A stretch of DNA of 7,692 nt, taken from positions 1 through 7,692 of the forward strand of contig CAZOPW010000071.1 in assembly GCA_964581795.1 (NCBI GenBank), in the 5' to 3' direction. Under the pieces are notes generated by a model. That model had not been told where the DNA came from and ran no database searches. It saw nothing but the letters and a program-made list of their open reading frames with translations. The translations under genes were made by a program, and so were the position numbers. Of this stretch, positions 1 through 5,178 are shown one piece after another; positions within the stretch are counted from its first letter, which is position 1; each line of letters begins with the position of its first letter. The stretch is from EX4572-165 sp964581795 (GTDB lineage: Archaea; Thermoplasmatota; E2; DHVEG-1).

Positions 1-104
1 CTTAAAGATTTCTGCCGGTTGTTGCGACAGAGAAACACCATACTTCTTGTTTCTGGTTGTTGCCGTCACTTCATTCTAATCATAGGTTGAATCTAGTAAC
101 TGTA

Positions 105-377
105 CTATTTCAAATCATTCGATATATTCTTGTTATCCACGTAAACGTCACATACTAAGCGGTCAAAATCAACTTCCTTTATGTCCTTTAGTTCGGCCTG
201 TTTGCCTTCGACCGCTGACTTCAATTGGACCTTGGCTTTCTCGTATCCCACTTCCCCTTCACGAGGGGCTTCGATGCCTGCCACCCGTACTTTGATGCCG
301 CTCTGGCCTTCCCATCTCCACGGCGGGAATACTTCAAAAGTGTCCGCCGTAACTACCTTTGTCACCTTCCGTTCCAT
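105..377 (-). CDS. Short staphylococcal-nuclease-like (SNase-fold) protein, probably catalytically altered
   Basis: A 90-residue protein with the SNase fold signature. It has an ADTFEV segment (residues 11-16, the place of the metal-binding Asp in DGDT), then a W-x-W stretch, KVRVAGIEAP (about 29-38), a helix containing GYEKAK, and FDRLVCDVYV near residues 71-80. By alignment with staphylococcal nuclease, the equivalents of Asp21, Arg35 and Arg87 are present, Asp40 is Glu, and the general base Glu43 is Arg (APR instead of TPE). Normal hydrolysis is therefore doubtful. There is no signal peptide, so it should be cytoplasmic. From memory, short homologues in archaea and bacteria run about 100 residues and continue past the RLVCDVY motif to a YFPEY-like end. 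This one stops at NISNDLK, so it may be slightly truncated. No Shine-Dalgarno is seen. A TATA-like TTTAAGTA 25-32 bases upstream would fit a leaderless mRNA. Its G+C (about 54% over 181-360) is far above that of the neighbours, suggesting transfer. Confidence 0.72.
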   Translation of the reverse strand: MERKVTKVVTADTFEVFPPWRWEGQSGIKVRVAGIEAPREGEVGYEKAKVQLKSAVEGKQAELKDIKEVDFDRLVCDVYVDNKNISNDLK

Positions 378-382
378 ACTAT

Positions 383-398
383 CGGGCGTAAAAGCCCG
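383..398. repeat. Small G+C-rich hairpin before the nuclease-like gene
   Basis: CGGGC at 383-387 pairs perfectly with GCCCG at 394-398 around a six-base loop (GTAAAA). It lies 6 to 21 bases upstream of the minus-strand start at 377. It could be a 5' leader structure or a protein-binding site. If transcription starts right at the start codon, as the TATA-like box suggests, the hairpin would not be in the RNA. Five pairs is short, so chance is possible. Confidence 0.35.
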
Positions 399-401
399 TT
401 G

Positions 402-409
402 TACTTAAA
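402..409 (-). promoter_or_regulatory. Candidate TATA box of the nuclease-like gene
   Basis: On the minus strand this reads TTTAAGTA, close to the archaeal TATA-box pattern. It sits 25-32 bases before the ATG at 377, the spacing expected for a leaderless transcript. That fits the lack of a Shine-Dalgarno sequence. It is assigned by position and composition only. Confidence 0.35.
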
Positions 410-781
410 CTTTCAGACTGTTAGTTTTGGTCCGGTATTTGATTGATAGTTACAAGTTAAAAATTATTACATTCCACTAATAGAAAGAAAAGAAAAAAGG
501 GTTTAGATAGTGGCCTTTCCGTGGAAAATTCCGACGATTTTTTCGATGAAAAATTGAGAGAAAAGGAATTGCTGATAACCACTAGATCATATCCGCTTTT
601 GAATTGTTAATATGAAAAAGATATATTTTTCGTAAATTTAAACGTAACTGAAAACATTTGAATCCTTCCTTTTTTTGTGAATTTACACTTTATTGATGCG
701 CCGCTCTATCAATTTTTTCTTTTAAAAATAAGAATTAATAACCTGTCAAAGGTAGTTTAGAAATATTGAATAATTTTGCAT
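410..781. other. AT-rich intergenic stretch without a gene, between divergent genes
   Basis: The sequence between the two divergent genes shows no credible reading frame on either strand. The open stretches are tiny and lack both ribosome binding sites and recognisable protein sequence. It holds A and T tracts, including seven Ts at 670-676, and weak AT-only inverted repeats (for example 539-553). No tRNA or structured RNA fold is recognisable by eye. The sequence at 782-838 forms the promoter of the following gene and is listed separately. This is unusually long spacing compared with the 23-254 bases of the other gaps in the window. Confidence 0.6.
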
Positions 782-804
782 TATTAAAATGTAAACTTTT
801 AATA
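782..804. repeat. AT-only inverted repeat in the promoter of the pRiA4b-like gene
   Basis: TATTAAAA at 782-789 and TTTTAATA at 797-804 are perfect eight-base inverted arms around a seven-base spacer. The right arm overlaps the TATA-like run at about 798-812, and the start codon is at 839. A repressor binding here would block TBP, so it could be an operator. Both arms are pure A/T in AT-rich sequence, so chance is a serious alternative. Confidence 0.3.
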
Positions 805-812
805 TCATATAT
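798..812 (+). promoter_or_regulatory. Candidate TATA region of the pRiA4b-like gene
   Basis: The run TTTAATATCATATAT lies 27-41 bases before the ATG at 839. With the usual archaeal spacing of about 25 bases from TATA box to start, transcription would begin near 825-835, giving a very short leader. The exact box within the run cannot be fixed by eye. Confidence 0.35.
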
Positions 813-826
813 CTCCTTTTATTTAT

Positions 827-830
827 GGAG
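827..830 (+). promoter_or_regulatory. Shine-Dalgarno GGAG for the start at 839
   Basis: GGAG ends eight bases before the ATG at 839, matching the archaeal anti-Shine-Dalgarno core, and supports this start. An upstream CTCC at 813-816 could pair with it and mask it in a four-pair stem if the leader extends that far. That pairing is weak and speculative. Confidence 0.6.
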
Positions 831-838
831 TTGAATGT

Positions 839-1384
839 ATGGGGAAAGATAATGTGTATGTTTTTAAGATAGCGCTAAAACATCGAAAAGGTCTTTGGCG
901 TCGTATAGAAATTAAAGGAGATCAGACGTTAGGATCATTAGATTCTATGATACGAATGGCGTTTAATCATGACGATTTTGATCATCTTAGCGAATTTTTT
1001 CCGGGTACAGCATTCAAATCTAGAGGATATGGATACATTGAACCTGGAGGATATGGTAGCGGTGCAAAAAGACAGATTAATTCGCTTCATTTAAATGAAG
1101 GAGATTTACTTTCGTATGTTTACGATTTTGGTGATAATATTCAACATCTTATTAAATTAGAAAAAATTATTGAACCTGAAACTAACAATAAATATCCACG
1201 TATAATTGATCAGAATAAGCCACGATACAAATATTGTGAATCATGTAAAAGTCAAGGAAAAAAGAATGTTGCTACTTGGATTTGTATTACCTGTTCTGAA
1301 AAAGAATCCCGCGAGGTCCTATTATGCGAGAACTGCATAGGAAAGGATCATGACGATCATTTTGCAGATGAACTCATTTATTGA
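839..1384 (+). CDS. pRiA4b ORF-3-like protein with C-terminal Cys/His zinc-binding tail
   Basis: A 181-residue protein in two parts. Residues 5-110 match the plasmid pRiA4b ORF-3-like family (PRiA4_ORF3). It opens with a strand leading to LWRRIEI (19-25), followed by the TLGSLDSMIRMAF helix (30-42), DHLSEF (48-53) and the family hallmark YDFGDNIQHLIKLEKI (95-110). Residues 130-174 form a tail with Cys133/Cys136, Cys149/Cys152, Cys163/Cys166 and His171/His174. These four pairs could bind two zinc ions in a cross-brace or B-box-like manner. There is no signal peptide or membrane segment, so it is cytoplasmic. The family is widespread, sometimes near mobile elements, and its biochemical role is not established. 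The zinc tail suggests contact with protein or nucleic acid. The start is fixed by GGAG at 827-830. The gene is monocistronic and converges on the next gene with a 48-base gap. Confidence 0.85.
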   Translation: MGKDNVYVFKIALKHRKGLWRRIEIKGDQTLGSLDSMIRMAFNHDDFDHLSEFFPGTAFKSRGYGYIEPGGYGSGAKRQINSLHLNEGDLLSYVYDFGDNIQHLIKLEKIIEPETNNKYPRIIDQNKPRYKYCESCKSQGKKNVATWICITCSEKESREVLLCENCIGKDHDDHFADELIY

Positions 1385-1432
1385 ACAGAAAAGAAGGATA
1401 GTATCTATGATTTATGTGCTGATTTATCTAAC

Positions 1433-2392
1433 TTAGTCGAATATGTTTTTTAAAAGACCACGGAGTTCATGTGGGACAAATGCAACCTTGTAGTTTCTCT
1501 CATTAAATTTCATTTTACCAACAAACAATAATGCTTTTTGCCTTAACTCCCCAATAGGCGACTCAAAAGGTTCTTCATTCCAGAAAAAACTAAACGTATC
1601 ATCATACTTTTTCAACTTTCCATATTTTACCATACCATTATTTTGCATACAATATTGTAATATTTCCTTTGCCTCGTTTGATAATTGAAGAACAATCGAA
1701 AGTAAATCAGACCGGAGTTTTCTTTCAATATCTTTGATCTTTTCTTTCTTCAGATTTTGATTAACATGATAATGATCGCTCATCCAGTTGATCCACTGAA
1801 TTGGATATTTTTTCATTATAGATTGAAAACTTGAAGATTTTTTCAATTGAATGTTCTCATATCTTTTTATTTGTTCATCTTCAAAAGCGTTCATAAGAAC
1901 ATCCGGATCTAGGATCAACGGAGATCTTTTTACTAAGAATATACCTGTGGTTCGATAAAATTTTCCAAAAGGATATATCCGACCGATAATCAGCATGTTC
2001 GTTGAAAGTAATTCACTATTTTTATCCCGTTCGACGGTATAGATCTTTCCGCTTATCATATCTTTTAACTTTACAATTTGGTTTTTAACCGAAAGCACCA
2101 CAAACTCTGACCGGATCATGTTTCGCATCGTTTGAATGTTTTTTTTCATTTCAGAAGTGATTTCATTTGATTGTTCTGCAAATTCTTCAGCAATAGTCAT
2201 TCCTGTTTCAGGAAGCGGTTTTTCGTAAAACAACCAGCTAAGGTAATTATTCCTCCACGATTCATCAGGTAAATCCCAATCTTTTTCTGGAAATTCATCA
2301 ACATACTTGTTAAAAATTTCCTCAGCTCTATGAATATATTTTTCTGTTGCATAATCAAAAATTGCTTTGGGAATACTATATGTATCTATCAT
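1433..2392 (-). CDS. Uncharacterised protein: SEC-C/YecA-associated-type domain plus winged-helix-like C-terminus
   Basis: A 319-residue cytoplasmic protein with no named function. Residues 46-155 run WRNNYLSWLFYEKPLPETGM, then a helix, then VVLSVKNQIVKLKDMISGKIYTV (98-120) and LIIGRIYPFGKFYRTTGIF (134-152). This order (W-F-x-x-(D/E) block, 'G-x-T' turn, 'v-L-D-x-x-S/T-G-x-x-y-x-V', 'gRi-P') resembles, from memory, the region found in bacterial proteins carrying SEC-C motifs. No SEC-C cysteine motif exists here; the only cysteine is Cys248. Residues 237-319 (LSNEAKEILQYCMQNNG, then SPIGELRQKALLF, then VAFVPHEL) look like a winged helix as seen at the end of XPB-type helicases, but no helicase motifs are present. 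The middle (175-235) is helical and charged. The start is supported by GAGGT six bases before the ATG. Its convergent neighbour is the pRiA4b-like gene. Confidence 0.7.
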   Translation of the reverse strand: MIDTYSIPKAIFDYATEKYIHRAEEIFNKYVDEFPEKDWDLPDESWRNNYLSWLFYEKPLPETGMTIAEEFAEQSNEITSEMKKNIQTMRNMIRSEFVVLSVKNQIVKLKDMISGKIYTVERDKNSELLSTNMLIIGRIYPFGKFYRTTGIFLVKRSPLILDPDVLMNAFEDEQIKRYENIQLKKSSSFQSIMKKYPIQWINWMSDHYHVNQNLKKEKIKDIERKLRSDLLSIVLQLSNEAKEILQYCMQNNGMVKYGKLKKYDDTFSFFWNEEPFESPIGELRQKALLFVGKMKFNERNYKVAFVPHELRGLLKNIFD

Positions 2393-2398
2393 TAGAAT

Positions 2399-2403
2399 AC
2401 CTC
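2399..2403 (-). promoter_or_regulatory. Shine-Dalgarno GAGGT for the minus-strand start at 2392
   Basis: On the minus strand GAGGT lies six bases before the ATG at 2392 and matches the core of the archaeal anti-Shine-Dalgarno complement. It decides this start. An AT run (AATAAATAT on the minus strand, 2411-2419) just upstream is a possible part of the promoter, although a TATA box would be expected slightly further away if there is a leader. Confidence 0.6.
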
Positions 2404-2608
2404 AAATCTCATATTTATTCTTTGAATTTAATTGGTCTTAACACTAAGATTCATTTTTGGTAATTTTAGCTGCTTAGTTTCTATTTTCGCCTCACTCATC
2501 CTTAAAATAACCGGCAGCATTATTTTAATAAAAGAATCTCTAATCCGTTTTTATGTGTTTTCGCTCAATATTATGGTGGAAAACAAAACTTATCAAAAAA
2601 ACGTTATT

Positions 2609-2621
2609 CATAAAAATAAAG
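2609..2621 (+). promoter_or_regulatory. Candidate TATA region before the SWIM/YkgJ gene pair
   Basis: The run CATAAAAATAAAG is centred about 26 bases before the GTG at 2640, the distance expected for leaderless transcription. It is 46 bases before the alternative ATG at 2661, which would leave a leader of about 20 bases. No Shine-Dalgarno is seen for either start. Weak positional evidence only. Confidence 0.3.
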
Positions 2622-2639
2622 AACTAATTTGATGATATA

Positions 2640-4238
2640 GTGCATTTAATATGTGTTGATATGTCTATGAAAACCATTTATGATATTAATAAAGAATCCA
2701 TTATCAATCTGTTTAGTGATATCATATTTTTAAGAGGTGAAGAATACTATGAAGATGGACTTGTCACTTCTATTGAACCAATTGATGCATCCACACTTTC
2801 AGCAGTTGTACAAGGAAATCATGATTACGTAGTTTCAATATCACTAGACAATGATGGATATATTCTATGTGAATGTTCTTGTCCTTGTGATTTCAATTGT
2901 AAACATTCAGCAGCAACCCTCTTAAAATGGTTATCAGTAAAGAATAGAACAGACGTAAAACTCATAAAAACAAAAAGTGAAAAAAGAGAATCGATAAAGC
3001 AAATCTTAGCAAAGAAAAACAAAAAAGAACTTATCAATCTTATACAAATATTTCTGGAAAAGCACCCAGACTTAACTTCTTATGTAACGATTAATGCTTC
3101 TGAACTATCGATAAAAATAAGGCATCTTTTTTCCCAATTCTGGGAAGGATATAACGTAAAAAATCTTATTTCTCAACTTGAAACAATACTAGAAAGTATT
3201 CGTTACAATAAAACTCAATGGAATGCTCGATTATTTCAGGAAATGACAACTTGCACCAAATTGATGATTGCAAATCAAGAACAAGTTTATGATGAAGGCG
3301 AGCTATTCGTTTTTCTTAAAGAGTGGTTTTACACTTTAGGAGACGTTTTTTCAGAAATAGAATCTACCTCCTCAAAAAAAGAAGAATTCATTGAAACTCT
3401 TCTTCATTGGATGAAAGAAGATGAAGATGATTTGGGGTACTTAGTTCAGCAAGCTTTCACTGGCATGTGTAGAACCAAAGAAGACATTCAACTTATCCAA
3501 GGGAAAATACGCTCTTCAGATTTGATTGATTATTCATATCAGGATATAAAAACCAATTTTCTCCTTAAAGCCTATGATAAACTGAATATGCATGACGCAT
3601 ACATCAATACTGCATTGGAATCAGATTTTGAAAATAGAGCACTCGATAAATTAATGTCAATAAACAAATATGAAGAAGCTTTAAAACTCTGCGAAAAATC
3701 AAATAAGAATACTATAGAGCTGGAAATGAAACATACTGTAATACTAAAAAAATTAGATAGACGAAAAGAGTGGCAGCAGAGTCTTATGAGATTAATTCAA
3801 AAAACTGGTAGTACAAACTATGTCTCTCAATTAAAAAAAGGATCATCAAAAAAAGAATGGGAAAAATACCGGAAAAAACTCATAAATTACGGAAAAAGCA
3901 AAAGAATGGATGAATTTTTATCTCGATTTTATTACCATGAATCCGATTATAAAACTGCATATGATTATGCACAAAATCTAAGTGATGAAAGCTATTTGGA
4001 ATTACTTGCTGAAAAATTACGTAAAACACATCCTTATCTTTCATGTAACATTTTTAAAAAACTTTGTTTTGATTACGTTTCCAAAGGGTCCGGATGGCCG
4101 TATAAAAAAGCAGGAAGAATACTTAAAACCATTAAAAAGATTGATAACAATGGCGAATTCTTTAAAAAAACAAAACAGCAATTAATCGATCAACATAAGA
4201 AAAAACACTCTCTTATGCAAATTATCAAAAAAATTTAG
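2640..4238 (+). CDS. SWIM zinc-finger protein with long helical (TPR-like) C-terminal region
   Basis: A 532-residue protein. The N-terminal module has LRGEEYYEDGLVTSIEP (31-47), the stretch that precedes SWIM fingers, then strands DYVVSISLDNDGYILCEC and the finger C-S-C-x5-C-K-H (Cys79, Cys81, Cys87, His89). Two extra cysteines (77, 83) are interleaved. SWIM fingers bind zinc and mediate DNA or protein contacts. Residues 120-532 are charged and predominantly helical with repeat-like units, e.g. ENRALDKLMSINKYEEALKLCEK (331-353) and HESDYKTAYDYAQNLSDESYLELLAEKL (433-460). They end in a basic tail (500-532) of the form seen in other SWIM proteins. It has no helicase, transposase or nuclease motif, so it is a stand-alone SWIM protein, probably a scaffold or regulator. 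The start is uncertain: GTG at 2640, or ATG at 2661 or 2667. None has a clear ribosome binding site, and all keep the domain. It likely forms an operon with the next gene, 23 bases downstream. Confidence 0.82.
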   Translation: MHLICVDMSMKTIYDINKESIINLFSDIIFLRGEEYYEDGLVTSIEPIDASTLSAVVQGNHDYVVSISLDNDGYILCECSCPCDFNCKHSAATLLKWLSVKNRTDVKLIKTKSEKRESIKQILAKKNKKELINLIQIFLEKHPDLTSYVTINASELSIKIRHLFSQFWEGYNVKNLISQLETILESIRYNKTQWNARLFQEMTTCTKLMIANQEQVYDEGELFVFLKEWFYTLGDVFSEIESTSSKKEEFIETLLHWMKEDEDDLGYLVQQAFTGMCRTKEDIQLIQGKIRSSDLIDYSYQDIKTNFLLKAYDKLNMHDAYINTALESDFENRALDKLMSINKYEEALKLCEKSNKNTIELEMKHTVILKKLDRRKEWQQSLMRLIQKTGSTNYVSQLKKGSSKKEWEKYRKKLINYGKSKRMDEFLSRFYYHESDYKTAYDYAQNLSDESYLELLAEKLRKTHPYLSCNIFKKLCFDYVSKGSGWPYKKAGRILKTIKKIDNNGEFFKKTKQQLIDQHKKKHSLMQIIKKI

Positions 4239-4261
4239 GATTTAGTATGAAGGGTTAAAAA

Positions 4262-4924
4262 ATGACAAAGACATACTTCTGTAAAAAATGTGGTATACCT
4301 ATTGGTGGGCATAATCAACTCCTGCATGCAGGTATGTGTGATGAATGCTTTTTTGAAACCTATTTTCCAGAAGAAATTGAAATCTTTGAAACTGATGCAA
4401 CGAAACTACCATATCTCTGTGAACAAAGAGAGCTAGAAAACAATATTTTCATTAACTATTTGAAAGCTGATAAACTAAACAAGAGAAGATTTGCTAGTAT
4501 TGTAAAGGAAGTGGCAAAAAAAATTGATTGCAAAACATGTGGAAATTGTTGTAAAACGATATCACCAGAAATTCGTGAAAAAGATATAAAACAAATATCA
4601 CAATATTTAAAGATGACACCTGACGAATTCATTAACCAATATCTGACTCAAAACAAGGAAGGAATGTTTCGATTCAAAGAAACACCCTGTCCGTTTCTAC
4701 AACAAAACAAATGTAAAATATACAACTTGAGGCCTGGAGATTGCAAAAAGTATCCACATCTTGATAAGAACATTTCCACCCGATGCATACAGTTTCTAGC
4801 AAATGCAGAGCTATGTCCTTTGGTTTATAACGTTTTGGAAAATACCAAAATCATTCTTTTTGAAGAAATCTATGATAATGAGTTTGAGCTGTTATTTCAA
4901 CAAATTCATCACCAATCACTGTAA
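4262..4924 (+). CDS. YkgJ-family cysteine-cluster protein with N-terminal zinc ribbon
   Basis: A 220-residue cytoplasmic protein. Residues 5-31 are a zinc ribbon with Cys7/Cys10 and Cys26/Cys29. Residues 86-190 are the YkgJ-type (CxxCxxCC) domain: C-K-T-C-G-N-C-C at 90-97, then a helix, PCPFL (142-146), Cys151 in NKCKIYNLRPGDCKKYPH (149-166) with Cys161, Cys175, and AELCPLVYN with Cys185. The PCPFL, C-x-I-Y, RP-x-x-C and yPH landmarks are all in family order. The conserved cysteines are thought to bind zinc or an iron-sulfur cluster. The biochemical role of the family is not settled, so none is assigned. The extra N-terminal ribbon makes it longer than the minimal domain. The start has an SD-like AAGGGT at 4250-4255. 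It lies 23 bases after the SWIM gene on the same strand, so the two are probably cotranscribed. T-runs follow at 5028-5034 and 5074-5079. Confidence 0.87.
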   Translation: MTKTYFCKKCGIPIGGHNQLLHAGMCDECFFETYFPEEIEIFETDATKLPYLCEQRELENNIFINYLKADKLNKRRFASIVKEVAKKIDCKTCGNCCKTISPEIREKDIKQISQYLKMTPDEFINQYLTQNKEGMFRFKETPCPFLQQNKCKIYNLRPGDCKKYPHLDKNISTRCIQFLANAELCPLVYNVLENTKIILFEEIYDNEFELLFQQIHHQSL

Positions 4925-5027
4925 TTTAAGCGAAATATTAATTAAAAAATCTATGGAAACAGCAAATTTGTATTGAGAACTTCAAAACGCGATTAATCTC
5001 CTTTAAAACAAATTGACATCAAGATAC

Positions 5028-5034
5028 TTTTTTT
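5028..5034 (+). terminator. Oligo-T candidate terminator after the SWIM/YkgJ pair
   Basis: Seven consecutive Ts lie about 100 bases past the stop at 4924, followed by a second run of six Ts at 5074-5079. Archaeal termination commonly occurs at such T-rich tracts without a hairpin, and no stem is visible here. The position before the next promoter fits, but T-runs are common at this base composition. Confidence 0.35.
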
Positions 5035-5123
5035 CATTCAAAAATATCTACCAATAAAACCGGTCAAAGTCTATTTTTTCATGAAATCTTTTACTTTTAC
5101 TTTCAAAACTGCGTTATGACCAA

Positions 5124-5141
5124 TTATATTAAATAATATAA
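5124..5141 (+). promoter_or_regulatory. AT palindrome and TATA region of the C25 peptidase promoter
   Basis: TTATATTA (5124-5131) and TAATATAA (5134-5141) are perfect eight-base inverted arms around AA. The block contains TATA-like sequence 38-55 bases before the ATG at 5179. It therefore predicts a transcription start near 5155-5165 and a leader just long enough for the ribosome binding site at 5166-5170. The symmetry could serve a regulator that competes with TBP, or could simply reflect A/T bias. Confidence 0.5.
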
Positions 5142-5165
5142 ATAAGATTTTAATATTACAATAAA

Positions 5166-5170
5166 AGGGG
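5166..5170 (+). promoter_or_regulatory. Shine-Dalgarno AGGGG for the peptidase start at 5179
   Basis: AGGGG ends eight bases before the ATG at 5179. The start is independently confirmed because the signal peptide begins exactly at this methionine with a Lys-Lys pair. Confidence 0.55.
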
Positions 5171-5178
5171 AATCAACA

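Noticed and set aside
17..69. Direct repeat of GGTTGTTGC (17-25 and 55-63), suggesting an attachment site or array
   Set aside because: Only nine bases are exact, there are two copies, and nothing mobile is nearby.
181..446. Two plus-strand reading frames across the nuclease-like gene
   Set aside because: They lie antisense to a gene with clear SNase motifs, overlap each other, and match no recognisable protein pattern.
539..553. Hairpin TTTTTC-GAT-GAAAAA
   Set aside because: The stem is nearly all A/T pairs with a three-base loop in an A/T-rich stretch, so chance occurrence is likely.
670..676. Run of seven Ts as a terminator
   Set aside because: No plus-strand gene ends upstream of it, so there is nothing for it to terminate.
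1385..1432. Shared terminator between the convergent genes
   Set aside because: The 48-base gap has no T-run or hairpin in either direction. Termination, if efficient, must occur inside the opposing genes.
2432..2632. Possible 66-residue hydrophobic protein on the plus strand in the gap before the SWIM gene
   Set aside because: It needs a TTG start, has no ribosome binding site, overlaps the likely promoters of both flanking genes, and its hydrophobicity is what random AT-rich sequence gives.
2825..3037. Minus-strand reading frame within the SWIM gene
   Set aside because: It is antisense to the SWIM finger and basic helix. Its Phe/Leu-rich sequence reflects reversed Lys/Glu codons.
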